Positions 26,130 to 35,518 of a stretch of DNA of 64,000 nt are shown here, one piece after another (position 1 is the first letter of the stretch; each line of letters begins with the position of its first letter). Below the pieces are notes generated by a model. It was not told the DNA's origin and searched no databases. It saw only the letters and a program-made list of their open reading frames with translations. This stretch comes from Desulfomonilaceae bacterium (lineage in GTDB: Bacteria; Desulfobacterota; Desulfomonilia; Desulfomonilales; Desulfomonilaceae): assembly GCA_041662605.1 (NCBI GenBank), contig JBAZSD010000014.1:1-64000 (forward strand). Reading direction: 5' to 3'. The translations under genes were made by a program, and so were the position numbers.

Positions 26130-26720
26130 GTGAAACACGACAGCAGAGAGTTGGAGGATACACTAGAGATTTACCGAGCCCTAAGAGTATGCTGTACAGA
26201 GGCGATGGAGTTAGCGAAAAGAAACGCCTGGAAGAACTTAGCCAAGAAGCTCGAAGCAACATCCAAGAAAACGCATGGTGACGCCCCTTATAGCAAGAGA
26301 GATCTTGAGAATCTTTTTGATAACCATGTGATGCCGATTTTAGATGAAGTCTGCTTCATCGATTTGGTCAGGGTTTTCGAACGTATTGTCTTTGAACTCG
26401 TCGATAATGCATCCGGAGAGATTAAAAAGACTATAAAAGGGTCTAAAGCAAACTATCCATTTTATTTATGCGCTGAAAAGTTCGTCAAATCATCAACGGA
26501 AAGGGATATAAGAAACTTGGGAGATATCCAGGAGATCTTGAAAGGCGGTGTCTCTAACAGTTTGTACGACGATCTGGGGAAGATTGTAAAGTACAGAAAC
26601 TGGCTTGCTCACGGCAACAGGTTTAAGGACAAAAAAGACCAAGCTGCACGACCCGGAGAAATGGATTGGGTTTTGGATATTTTTAAAGAAATATTGACCA
26701 GAATCCGTCCAATTACCTGA
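26130..26720 (+). CDS. HEPN-domain protein, putative RNase
   Basis: The product is 196 residues from GTG 26130 (SD-like gagggg at about 26119-26124); ATG 26103 is an alternative start nine codons upstream. The protein is all helical. Near the C-terminus, KYRNWLAHGNR holds Arg156 and His161 (Rx4H), the catalytic motif of HEPN ribonucleases found in toxin-antitoxin and abortive-infection systems. The N-terminal half may be a helical partner-binding part. It is encoded directly after the 152-residue gene, inside a decaying island beside tRNA-fMet. Both genes are intact while neighbouring defence-related genes are broken. Confidence 0.7.
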   Translation: MKHDSRELEDTLEIYRALRVCCTEAMELAKRNAWKNLAKKLEATSKKTHGDAPYSKRDLENLFDNHVMPILDEVCFIDLVRVFERIVFELVDNASGEIKKTIKGSKANYPFYLCAEKFVKSSTERDIRNLGDIQEILKGGVSNSLYDDLGKIVKYRNWLAHGNRFKDKKDQAARPGEMDWVLDIFKEILTRIRPIT

Positions 26721-26919
26721 CACACAGACTCACATTCCGCTGTTTTCACCCAACCGGCAGGGACGATATTTATTCAAAGCCTCGGTACAGGCTAGTTTAC
26801 GGGTTCAGTTAAGGTTTTTTAATTATAGCGCAGACGGGCAACGTGATTGAACTGCCCAAGACCAAGTGAAATATTAAAGAATTCGGATGGAGGCGGATGG
26901 ACACCTATATGGACACAAA

Positions 26920-26953
26920 ACAAAAAAAGGCTACCGGAAGAATCCTGTAACCT
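26920..26953 (-). terminator. Rho-independent terminator of tRNA-fMet
   Basis: On the minus strand, aggttac and gtagcct form a 7-bp stem with an inner GGA/TCC pairing, followed by seven T's. It lies 12 nt downstream of the CCA end of the tRNA. Diverged copies accompany both tRNA remnants. Confidence 0.8.
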
Positions 26954-26964
26954 CTCTTAAAATC

Positions 26965-27041
<77 letters not shown>

Positions 27042-27051
27042 GCATCTCTAT

Positions 27052-27079
27052 AGTTTAACAAAATGATTCGTTATGTCAA
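27052..27079 (-). promoter_or_regulatory. Probable sigma-70 promoter of tRNA-fMet
   Basis: On the minus strand a consensus TTGACA (27079-27074) is followed after a 16-nt spacer by TAAACT (27057-27052). Transcription would begin a few bases before the tRNA 5' end at 27041. Confidence 0.6.
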
Positions 27080-27096
27080 CCCCGTTTATCATGTGT

Positions 27097-28653
27097 TTAC
27101 GAATATTTCTTTTTAGCGAGGATTTCTTTCCTTATTTTGAACATATCCTCCCCCATTACTAAAGAAGTCAGGTAAGGAACTAACCGACTGGGATTTTTCC
27201 TCATTATACCAATCAATTGTCTCCAATATTGCAGTCTGGCGCCTGACACTATCCCCTGCCTCCAACTCAGCCGAATGATTTGACTTATGTCCAGTAGGAC
27301 CCTACGTAAACCCGGAGGCTCCTGCACGCTTTTGGGGATCTTTTTTCCCTGTTTTTCCGCCATGGCCCTTCTTGTCGGGCGCATGGTGAGATAATAATTA
27401 TAAGACCGCGCAAGAAAATTTGAGGAGTTGTACAACTCATCCCAAACATCCGTGAATTCTTTGTCAATTTCTGATTCCGGTCTTGACGGGATATAATTCA
27501 TAGCGGATGAAATAAAATTGCCGCCGGTTTTATTTTCAATCAGCCTTCCTTCGGCCTTTAACCTGTCCCACAGTTTTGTATTGGGAATAGGCTGAAGCTT
27601 GTTGAACATTATAATCGGGATATTGGTCTCTTTGACAAAGGAGGCTATTCTTTTCCCCATACCAGGCTTTTCCCCATCGAAACCAATTATGAAACTCCCC
27701 AGGACGGTCAGGCCATTTTTGGTTATGTTATTTACCGACTCCATAAGTGGATTTCGAATATTCTGAAATTTGTTGGCGCCGGCCAGGACATCTTCATCGG
27801 GAGATTCCAGCCCTACGAAAACGGTAGCGAAATTTGGCTGGGTCATAAGATCTATCAGTTCAATGTCTTGCCCCAGGTTTATGGACGCCTGAGTTATGAA
27901 GCTGAAGGGACTCCCATTTGCCTTCATCCAGACATCCATATCCTTCAGGAGGGCCACAGCGTGTTTTCGGCTACCGATAAAATTATCATCACAAATAAAA
28001 ATCATGTCACGCCAGCCGAGCTTATAGACTGCTTCAAGCTCATTAACCACCTGCGTGGGGGTCTTATATCTCGGCTTCGGGCCATACAGGTTAATGATGT
28101 CACAAAATTCACAGCCAAAAGGGCAGCCACGTGATGTCTGAATCCCCAGGGCTTCATAGTTTTTCAGGTTGAGCAGGTCGAAGCGTGGTAACGGCGACAA
28201 TGCCAAATCAGGTTTTTCGGGGTTTTCTATGACACCCCCTGACTGCCCCTGTTTAAGGCTCGCCAATAGCAATGGTATAGTGTTTTCACCTTCGCCTCTG
28301 ACCAGGAAATCACACCCGGCCGCCAGCGAGTCCTCCGGAACCGAAGTGGCGTATGGTCCCCCAACAACTACTGTTTTTCCTTTATTCTTGGCCTCCCTGA
28401 TTAACTCAATAAAATTGTCCTTTTGGATCAACATGGCTGAGATCATGACCAGGTCCGGCCAATCCCAATCTATATCAGACCTGGGCTGGGCCGCGAGATC
28501 CACAAGACGAATATCCCAATCCCTGGGCAAGAGGGCCGCAAGGGTAATCAAACCCAGGGGAGGGTTCATTGTCTTGGTGTTCATGAATTTTAGCTGTTCA
28601 GGGAAACTCCAGTAAGAATTTGGAAATTCAGGATTTATTAGTAAGGTCTTCAA
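27097..28653 (-). CDS. B12-binding domain radical SAM protein (DUF4070-like C-terminus)
   Basis: The 518-residue protein has an N-terminal cobalamin-binding-like domain (about 1-150, with GGPYATSVPEDSL and VRGEGENTIPLLL), then the radical SAM core with the Cx3Cx2C motif in RGCPFGCEFCD (about residues 170-180) and a helical C-terminal extension of about 200 residues. This layout is found in HpnP-/HpnR-like methylases of hopanoids and in many uncharacterised enzymes with a DUF4070-like tail. Methylation or C-C bond formation on a lipid is possible; the substrate is not shown. It is the last gene of a minus-strand operon. Confidence 0.8.
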   Translation of the reverse strand: MKTLLINPEFPNSYWSFPEQLKFMNTKTMNPPLGLITLAALLPRDWDIRLVDLAAQPRSDIDWDWPDLVMISAMLIQKDNFIELIREAKNKGKTVVVGGPYATSVPEDSLAAGCDFLVRGEGENTIPLLLASLKQGQSGGVIENPEKPDLALSPLPRFDLLNLKNYEALGIQTSRGCPFGCEFCDIINLYGPKPRYKTPTQVVNELEAVYKLGWRDMIFICDDNFIGSRKHAVALLKDMDVWMKANGSPFSFITQASINLGQDIELIDLMTQPNFATVFVGLESPDEDVLAGANKFQNIRNPLMESVNNITKNGLTVLGSFIIGFDGEKPGMGKRIASFVKETNIPIIMFNKLQPIPNTKLWDRLKAEGRLIENKTGGNFISSAMNYIPSRPESEIDKEFTDVWDELYNSSNFLARSYNYYLTMRPTRRAMAEKQGKKIPKSVQEPPGLRRVLLDISQIIRLSWRQGIVSGARLQYWRQLIGIMRKNPSRLVPYLTSLVMGEDMFKIRKEILAKKKYS

Positions 28654-28679
28654 TATGTCATCCTCAAATTAATTTTTAA

Positions 28680-29804
28680 TTAAGTTAGCGCCTTCCTGTA
28701 AATTCTGTAAACGCTGTGTTTCTTTGCTCCCATCTCAATTTCAAGCTGATTGATATCGTGATTATCCTCGAGGTTCCATCCACATTCCAGAAACTCGATC
28801 CGGTCGTGGCCCCGCAAAAGGCTGTTCAAATGATGAAACACCACAAGAGGAACTCCCAGCCTCTTGAATTCCTTCCTGACTCCACCCATTGCGGCCCTAA
28901 AACCTACGAGAAACCTGTTTCTGAGCAGAAACTTGATTCCTGTTATGAGTCCCATGCGGCCATTGGCCTGTTTGAGCAGGGGGTTCATGTCCGGCAAAAC
29001 CATGACGACGCCTACAGGCTCATCATCATATAGAGTAAAAAACAGAAGATTTTCTTCAAGCACCCGCTTCAGGTTTTTGGCCATCTCACGGACTTCTCCT
29101 TCACTCATGGGGACAAAACCCCAGTTCTCCGCCCACGCTTGATTGTACAGCCTGGCGAGAAGCGCTATGTCAGAATCATAATTTTCCCGTGAAATGTTCC
29201 GAATCTTCACATGCCCCTTGCTGAGCACTCTTTTCCCAAGCCGCTCAATGCGAGGTCCAGCAGGGTCGGTCTGATAAACCCTGAAAGTGAACAGATCCTT
29301 TTCCTTCACATATCCCGCCTCTTCAACAAGCCCGGAATAATACGGAAAATTCCAGGGCATCATTATTGTGGGCAAATACTCGAATCCTTCGATCAGTAGG
29401 CCAACCTCGTAATTTGTAGATGGGTTTAACGGGCCGCGAATAAAGGTCATTCCTTTCGATTTTACCCACTCTTCGGCGCACGAGAATAGGGCCTTCGAAG
29501 CTTCGTGGTCATTAAAGCACTCGAAAAACCCCCAGATCCCCATTTTCTCATTGTGGTAATCATTGTAATTGTTATCGATTATGGCTGCGATCCTGCCTAC
29601 AGGGCGTCCGTCCCTTTCCGCAATAAACAGTTCACGCTTGGAAAACTTCCAGAAAGGGTGCTTCGCAGTATTCAGGAGTCTTTTGAAATCGCTCTTGAGT
29701 GGAGGAACCCAATTCGAATCCGGTGGATAGATAGCCCAGGGCGTATCGACAAACCTGTTTAGATCTTTTTGCGTCTGAACCTGAACAATTCTTATTTCAC
29801 CCAT
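28680..29804 (-). CDS. GNAT-like N-acyltransferase family protein
   Basis: The 374-residue protein shows a GNAT-like fold: an N-terminal region with YPPDSNWVPPLKSDF, then RDGRPVGRIAAIIDNNYND, a strand typical of the acetyl-CoA site, and later DDEPVGVVMVLPDMN, a second GNAT-like unit. This resembles tandem-GNAT proteins of unknown role found beside lipid and glycan biosynthesis genes. No catalytic residues can be assigned with confidence. It lies between two radical SAM genes in the same direction, 26 nt from the downstream one. Confidence 0.65.
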   Translation of the reverse strand: MGEIRIVQVQTQKDLNRFVDTPWAIYPPDSNWVPPLKSDFKRLLNTAKHPFWKFSKRELFIAERDGRPVGRIAAIIDNNYNDYHNEKMGIWGFFECFNDHEASKALFSCAEEWVKSKGMTFIRGPLNPSTNYEVGLLIEGFEYLPTIMMPWNFPYYSGLVEEAGYVKEKDLFTFRVYQTDPAGPRIERLGKRVLSKGHVKIRNISRENYDSDIALLARLYNQAWAENWGFVPMSEGEVREMAKNLKRVLEENLLFFTLYDDEPVGVVMVLPDMNPLLKQANGRMGLITGIKFLLRNRFLVGFRAAMGGVRKEFKRLGVPLVVFHHLNSLLRGHDRIEFLECGWNLEDNHDINQLEIEMGAKKHSVYRIYRKALT

Positions 29805-29901
29805 GTTTATTAAAGCCTCTCTAAGTAATCACTAAAAATTTGTCGCCATTGCATTCATTCGAAGCTCAAACAATATCGTCAATCAACAATAGAGGACAAA
29901 T

Positions 29902-31347
29902 CTATGCGTCTGTTTTCCTTGAGTCATGGTAATTTCTGGCAAATTCCAGAAATCGTTTGTAAGCCTCGTCAAGATCATATCCTCTGGCGCAGGAATGTGT
30001 AGCGAGCCCCTGGTGAAACCAGCGATACCAACGATCAATGTCGTCCGGATTTTCCTTAATGATCTTGGGAAAGATGTCGGTTCCAGGATAGGGAGTCACC
30101 ATGTTGATTTCAACATGGTCCGGTTGCGCTTCAAGAATCAGTTTTTTGCTTAACTCAATATCTTCTTCAGTTTCTTCAGGAAAACCTATCATAAAAAACG
30201 CATGGGATTTAATACCTTCTTCTCTAAGCATCCTCACTGCGTCTATCACATGTTTGTTGGTTTCCCCTTTCCTGATGAGTTTTAGGATCCTGGGACTCCC
30301 ACTTTCCACTCCCAACGTGACCCGCCTGAAATTCGCCTCTTTCATTTTTCGCACTAACTTCATGTCGAGTGTGTCGGCTCTCACTCCACCCGTGAACTCG
30401 AAACAGTTCAACCCATTGGCGACAATGGCGTCGAGCAGTTCCATAGTCCTGGATTTTATCACTGTGAAAGTGTCATCCAAGACCTTAAGAACCCAGCGTC
30501 CGGGCAAAGGATCAGCAGTGTTCATGGCGTCCCCGGGATAGGCCGGGAATTCTTGAGCCCTCTGTCTCAGGATATTGAGTTCTTTTATGATCGAATCTAT
30601 CGACCGCAGACGAGCCTTTTTCCCCCAGATGTTGCGGGAAGCGCAATATGCGCAGTTAAACGGGCATCCCCTGCCGGTCATTATGACATCCCCGTAATAA
30701 CGGCTTCTGTCGATTAATGCCCTGTCAGGTATCGGTAACTCGTCCAGGTCAGCTATCAGTTCAGCCCTTGGGTTAATGACGATTTTCCCATAGTTTTTCC
30801 ATGCGAGAGACCTTACTTTAGAAAAATCCAGCGTTCCCTCAATCGCACGAAGCAGATCAACCAGGGCAAGTTCTCCTTCGCCCATTATCGTCAAATCTGC
30901 GGAGGTATAAGCCAGACTCTGTTCAGGCAGGACTGAAGGATGGCTTCCTCCAAGGACTACAGGTATATTGAATTTCTTGAGCCGTTTTACCAGAATCCTT
31001 ACGGTATCCATAGCTCCGGAATTACAGGTGATTCCTACGAGGTCAGGTTTTTGGGCTACAATCTCAGACTCAATCAAGTCCCAAAATTTGTGTCCACTAT
31101 CGTTAATTATGGATTCCATCATGGGGATCCTGGAGTTCATTACCAATTCAGGATCCAGGTCCGTTGGAAAAGAGGAATCTACTGTCTCGAGAGTCACATT
31201 TTCGCCGTCAATGACCCTAATATCCCATCCTGAATAGTCTCGCGCGTACGTTCCAAGGTAAAGAAGGTTCAGGGGATAGGTTTTCATCTTTGGGGTAGTT
31301 AACCCAAACAGCGAATAAAAAGGCGGTCGCACTAGGACCAATTTCAT
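29902..31347 (-). CDS. B12-binding domain radical SAM protein
   Basis: In the 481-residue protein the N-terminal cobalamin-binding-like domain includes GGSHPSVLPEQSL and MGEGELALVDLL (about residues 130-165). The radical SAM motif is GRGCPFNCAYCAS, about residues 226-238. The core continues with ELNILRQRAQEFPAY and RVTLGVESGSP, as in the MiaB/BchE-like group. Function is unknown. It is paralogous in layout to the gene at 27097-28653. It is followed by the GNAT-like gene about 100 nt further and preceded by the glycosyltransferase 25 nt away. Confidence 0.8.
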   Translation of the reverse strand: MKLVLVRPPFYSLFGLTTPKMKTYPLNLLYLGTYARDYSGWDIRVIDGENVTLETVDSSFPTDLDPELVMNSRIPMMESIINDSGHKFWDLIESEIVAQKPDLVGITCNSGAMDTVRILVKRLKKFNIPVVLGGSHPSVLPEQSLAYTSADLTIMGEGELALVDLLRAIEGTLDFSKVRSLAWKNYGKIVINPRAELIADLDELPIPDRALIDRSRYYGDVIMTGRGCPFNCAYCASRNIWGKKARLRSIDSIIKELNILRQRAQEFPAYPGDAMNTADPLPGRWVLKVLDDTFTVIKSRTMELLDAIVANGLNCFEFTGGVRADTLDMKLVRKMKEANFRRVTLGVESGSPRILKLIRKGETNKHVIDAVRMLREEGIKSHAFFMIGFPEETEEDIELSKKLILEAQPDHVEINMVTPYPGTDIFPKIIKENPDDIDRWYRWFHQGLATHSCARGYDLDEAYKRFLEFARNYHDSRKTDA

Positions 31348-31372
31348 TACTCAAATCCTGTAAAATCTTTAA

Positions 31373-32416
31373 TTAATTACGTTCTTCCAGGATATTACCG
31401 AACAAGCGAATATATCTGTCCACTCGTTCATCCCACGAATGTTCCCTGGCCATATAGTCCATAACGAGCGCTTTTTTTGCCAAAGGAGCGTTTTGCGACA
31501 GTTTTCGACAATGAAACACGAGAGAGTCTATGTCACCATGCTCGAACACCGACCCATAAGCGAGATCCAGTATCATTTTGTTGTTCAGGATTGGTTCTTC
31601 AGACAGAGTGGGTAACCCTCCACGCAGATAACTATAGATTTTCGAAATGTCGTTGTCAAAAGGATGGATCCCAGTGGCCAATGCCAACCCGATATGGGCG
31701 TAATAAATATAATCCCATGTCTGATTCTCCTGCTTCTGTCCATGGCTGACAATCAGAGGGCTCAAGTCCATTTCAGCGCCACCGTACATCATGGCCTTGT
31801 TAAGACCCACCACGTGAATCTCTGCAATGTCAACCACGCGTCCGGCCAGTTCGTTAAGCATGTCGATCATTCTAGGGGCCGCCAAGCTGCCTAAAAAAAG
31901 GATGACCTTCTTATTAGTCTTATATGGATTCACGCCTGGCTTCGGAATGTTTTTCGGACAGCCCGTAGGCACGAGAGCGGTTTTGTTGCGGGAGCCGTAC
32001 AGATTGATCCATCTGGATCGGTTCTCCTCGTTGTTAAAGACAACAGTATGAGCTTTCTCGAGAATCAGGTCCTGGCATTCAAGCAGGTGAGATCTAAACC
32101 GTTCATCCCTTTCCGGGTAAGTTTTATCGACTACACGGACTATCCGGGAGACTATCTTCCCGTTTTGGGAACGGATTAGTTTTATGGAGTCATGGTAGCA
32201 GGTTTTGATTATGTCGTAATACCCAGAATCCTTGAGCTTATCCAGGCCATAGACCCTGATCCCCGAGTCCAGAACACTGGGACGGGAAACTGGAGCAAAT
32301 ATATCAGTCTGGATTCCGCGGTTCAGCAAACCCGAAGAAATCGCGCGAAGCCTGATCAGATCAATGCTGACAGGATCCCCACTAGGATCCTTATGAAAAA
32401 CCAGAGCTACTCGCAT
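31373..32416 (-). CDS. Glycosyltransferase-like protein
   Basis: The 347-residue protein looks like a GT-B glycosyltransferase: an N-terminal Rossmann start (MRVALVFHKDPSGDP), a central VPTGCPKNIPKPG linker, and a C-terminal half with KVILFLGSLAAPRMIDML and a closing KIYSYLRGGLPTLSEEP region, where family 4 enzymes bind the nucleotide sugar. The usual ExxxxxxxE is not clear, so donor and acceptor are unknown. It is the first gene of the minus-strand operon with the radical SAM genes and starts 186 nt from the divergent GT4 gene. Confidence 0.65.
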   Translation of the reverse strand: MRVALVFHKDPSGDPVSIDLIRLRAISSGLLNRGIQTDIFAPVSRPSVLDSGIRVYGLDKLKDSGYYDIIKTCYHDSIKLIRSQNGKIVSRIVRVVDKTYPERDERFRSHLLECQDLILEKAHTVVFNNEENRSRWINLYGSRNKTALVPTGCPKNIPKPGVNPYKTNKKVILFLGSLAAPRMIDMLNELAGRVVDIAEIHVVGLNKAMMYGGAEMDLSPLIVSHGQKQENQTWDYIYYAHIGLALATGIHPFDNDISKIYSYLRGGLPTLSEEPILNNKMILDLAYGSVFEHGDIDSLVFHCRKLSQNAPLAKKALVMDYMAREHSWDERVDRYIRLFGNILEERN

Positions 32417-32602
32417 GTCCGATAGCTTAAACCCCTGACAAATATGAACTTACCTGACAGAACTCTCCGAAACCTTTGCCTTACATCAAAATCACGCACT
32501 CAGAATATCATCTTGCTATTCCAGTTTTACCAAGGTGGTGATAAAAGACTTATTGTTTCGATCTCTAAGTAAAACGGCTTTTCACTGCCGTGGTATTATT
32601 TC

Positions 32603-33787
32603 ATGAAAGATAATCATCCTAAACTACTAATTGTAACACCAGAATTCCCTCCTGAACAGTGGGGAGGGTTGGCAAGGACGGTGCTGAAAGTGGCCATGCA
32701 CGCCATGAATTTAGGGATCGACACCCAGGTGGCCCGCCTTACCGTAGAACCGGATAAGGTCATACTGCTTGACGAGAATCGTACCACTACAGTTTTCGAA
32801 GGGATCGTTACTCACAGCATAATTGTAGGTAAAGATAATATTGATCCGGATCAGAGAGATATTTGGGGATGTCCCCACAACCTGTCATTACAGATGATGT
32901 TTCAATCGTTGGAATCTCTTGAAGCGACAAACAAGTATGATATTTTTCAGTCGTTTTTCCTCTATCCCGTAGGCTATCTCACTGGTCTTTTAGCCAGGAA
33001 GGTTAAAAAACCAATGATATCGTGTATAGTAGGAAATGACGTAAACAGATATTTTTTCAGTCCTGAAAAGGTATCTGTTTGTAAGAGCGGACTCGATAAT
33101 TCCGATTTTGTGGTTGGCTTGAGCAAGAGTTTGGTTGACCTGGCTGACGCGTTATCTCCTATTTCCGGAAAATCACGCGTAATATATAATTCAGTTACTA
33201 TACCTGATGAGTCATGGGAGCCCAGGACAGAACACCCCTCCAGGATCAGGATAGGCTGCGGAGGAATTTTTAAATATGCCAAAGGGCTGCCGTACCTGTT
33301 CAAGGCAGTGGCCGAATTATCAAAAAAATGGAATTTGCATCTGGCGCTAAGGGGTATAATAAGACACTCGGAAAAAGATGTATTTCAGGAAATTCTGACA
33401 AGGACCAACATCCGGCGATTGGTCACAATGCTCGAACCTGCTCCGCACGAAGAGATATCAGGATGGTTAAGGTCTCTGGACTTATTTGTCCTTCCGTCTG
33501 TTACCGAAGGTTGTCCTAATATAGTTATGGAAGCTATGGCCGCAGGAGTTCCTACTATCGCCACCGAAGTCGGGGCCGTTCCTGATTTGATCGAAGATGG
33601 AGTTTCTGGGCTTTTGTGTCCCCCGGGGAATTCGACCGCCCTTGTGTCCCGGATTGAACGGCTACTTGAAAACCCTGATTTGGCCAACAAACTTTCCAAA
33701 GCAGGGAGAGAGAAAATGAAGCTCTTCTCCGCAGAGAGGGAGCGGGAAGACTGGAAACAGGTGTATCAGAAGTTTGTAGAATTATAA
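32603..33787 (+). CDS. Glycosyltransferase family 4 (GT-B)
   Basis: The 394-residue protein begins LLIVTPEFPPEQWGGLART, the usual GT4 opening with acceptor-loop glycines. The C-terminal domain has IRIGCGGIFKYAKGLPYLFKA and the nucleotide-sugar region LFVLPSVTEGCPNIVMEAMAAG, where the ExxxxxxxE pair falls (GCPNIVMEAMA context). It would transfer a sugar from a nucleotide donor onto a lipid or glycan. It is divergent from the radical SAM operon and is followed by a methyltransferase 36 nt away, so these genes probably share a pathway. Confidence 0.85.
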   Translation: MKDNHPKLLIVTPEFPPEQWGGLARTVLKVAMHAMNLGIDTQVARLTVEPDKVILLDENRTTTVFEGIVTHSIIVGKDNIDPDQRDIWGCPHNLSLQMMFQSLESLEATNKYDIFQSFFLYPVGYLTGLLARKVKKPMISCIVGNDVNRYFFSPEKVSVCKSGLDNSDFVVGLSKSLVDLADALSPISGKSRVIYNSVTIPDESWEPRTEHPSRIRIGCGGIFKYAKGLPYLFKAVAELSKKWNLHLALRGIIRHSEKDVFQEILTRTNIRRLVTMLEPAPHEEISGWLRSLDLFVLPSVTEGCPNIVMEAMAAGVPTIATEVGAVPDLIEDGVSGLLCPPGNSTALVSRIERLLENPDLANKLSKAGREKMKLFSAEREREDWKQVYQKFVEL

Positions 33788-33823
33788 GTTTACCACATGG
33801 CTATGAGTGAATAGACTGATAAC

Positions 33824-34723
33824 ATGAATGCTCCACCCCAAAGATATCCGGACGATCATTGGATAAGGTCATTCGACAGCGAAAAAGCGCTGAATATTTA
33901 CCTGGATCAACAATCCAAGGCTTACAGCAAAGTCAAAAATGACTTTGTTCGAGAACTGCTTGGAGACCTGCAAGACAAAAGAGTATTGGATTATGGTTGC
34001 GGGGCGGGCTACTTTTGCGTGTACGCGGCTAAAGCGGGCGCGGCCGAGGTGCTCGGTGTTGACGTTGAACACTCTGTTCTGGCCACAGCTCGGTACTTTG
34101 CCAAACTGGAAGGTGTTTCAAGTCGTGTCGCTTTGATCCAGAGCGCGACGTTTCCTAGCTTTGGAGCTAGAAGAGCCTTTGACGTCATCATCATGAAAGA
34201 CGTAATAGAACACGCTCCGGACGATATGGATCTCTTAAGGGCCGCTTCCAAAACTTTAAATCCCGGCGGTTTCTTAATAATCAGCACCCAGAACGCCGTG
34301 TCCCTCAATTATGCTATTCAGGGCGCTTACCATCGGGTGTTACGTCATGACAAGCAATGGTTCGGCTGGGATGAAACTCATCTGAGATTTTATACGCCGC
34401 TTGGTCTGGCCAGAAAGCTGAAAGCCGTGGGGCTTGAATGTGAGGCGTGGCGTTCGGCGTATATAGTGCCTTACAAGATCCCAAGGCCAGGAACTGGACA
34501 AAAGAAATTTTACAGGTTGGACGCCTTGAGTTGGATAGACAGAACTCTGGGATCAGTTTTCCCATACAACCGTTTGGGCTGGAATGTTATCGTGAAAGCT
34601 CGCGCGTCAAGACTTGTCAAATCGAAGGCCCATTTTGAATCAGTGATAAACGCGCCTTTTCCTGCGACGCCAGTTTCCATAAACAGAGAATCATTGAATT
34701 TCACTAAGGAAACCAATCCCTGA
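33824..34723 (+). CDS. Class I SAM-dependent methyltransferase
   Basis: In the 299-residue protein the SAM-binding motif I is VLDYGCGAGYF, followed by LGVDVEHS and the later MKDVIEHAPDDMDLLRAASKTLNPGG, as in UbiG/Coq3-like methyltransferases. The C-terminal 80 residues are basic. Substrate is unknown; the neighbourhood of glycosyltransferases suggests a sugar or lipid headgroup. No strong ribosome-binding site precedes the ATG. The last 33 nt overlap the convergent phosphatase gene. Confidence 0.8.
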   Translation: MNAPPQRYPDDHWIRSFDSEKALNIYLDQQSKAYSKVKNDFVRELLGDLQDKRVLDYGCGAGYFCVYAAKAGAAEVLGVDVEHSVLATARYFAKLEGVSSRVALIQSATFPSFGARRAFDVIIMKDVIEHAPDDMDLLRAASKTLNPGGFLIISTQNAVSLNYAIQGAYHRVLRHDKQWFGWDETHLRFYTPLGLARKLKAVGLECEAWRSAYIVPYKIPRPGTGQKKFYRLDALSWIDRTLGSVFPYNRLGWNVIVKARASRLVKSKAHFESVINAPFPATPVSINRESLNFTKETNP

Positions 34724-35299
34724 ACCGGTGGACAATCCCAGCCAACTGACCGGCGAACCGCTTTGAATCACATAAACCGTATCATGGGGAAAACGGATAA
34801 ATAGAGCCTGTTCCGGCTCCATTCCGAGGAGACATTTCACCAGGACCCGGTTCAGCCCGGCGTGCGCAAGGATTACGACACTGGAGTCGACAGGCAGCTC
34901 CGACAGTTCCTGGATGAAGCCGCTCAGCCTGAATTCTCCATCGAGGTAGCTCTCTCCTCCCGGAGGTCGGTCGTTCCACCCGGACCTTATAGATGGACGT
35001 GGTCCGATGACTTCGGTCCTCAAGGAACCTTCCCATTCTCCACAAGAAATCTCGACAAGATCTTCTCGAAAATGAACAGGAATCTTTAGGGCCTGGGAAT
35101 AGATTGAGGCGCTAAGAGCCGCTCTTCCCAAAGAACTGGAATAAATCGTTTGAGGCTGGTAATGGGCCACCAAATGCGGCATTTTCAATGTGTCGGCCAT
35201 TCCGGTCGCGGTAAGCAAGGAATCCGATCGGCCCTGGATGACTCCCGCCTCGTTAAACCGAGTTTGGCCGTGACGGGCCAAAATAATCTTTAAGGACAA
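34691..35299 (-). CDS. Histidine phosphatase family protein (phosphoglycerate mutase-like)
   Basis: The 202-residue protein begins IILARHGQTRFNEAGVIQGRSDS with the catalytic RHG motif, and has ILAHAGLNRVLVK later, the second His region. The size fits CobC/GpmB-type phosphatases, but specificity cannot be read from sequence. It converges on the methyltransferase gene with a 33-nt overlap. Confidence 0.8.
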   Translation of the reverse strand: MSLKIILARHGQTRFNEAGVIQGRSDSLLTATGMADTLKMPHLVAHYQPQTIYSSSLGRAALSASIYSQALKIPVHFREDLVEISCGEWEGSLRTEVIGPRPSIRSGWNDRPPGGESYLDGEFRLSGFIQELSELPVDSSVVILAHAGLNRVLVKCLLGMEPEQALFIRFPHDTVYVIQSGSPVSWLGLSTGSGIGFLSEIQ

Positions 35300-35518
35300 T
35301 TCGTGAACACCAATTCAATATTCTAGATCTCAACCTTGATGCGTTGGTTTATAACAGAAAATGAAAATCGGTAAAACCCTGCCCCACAAGTTTCTCAGGA
35401 AGGTGGAACCAGTCACGGAACATTACTGTTATAAAACAAGGTTGAATAAATGTTGCGTAAAAGTGTAGTAAATAACCTGGTATTTGTTGTTGGCTGGATT
35501 TAAGCAGAAGAAGCAAGA

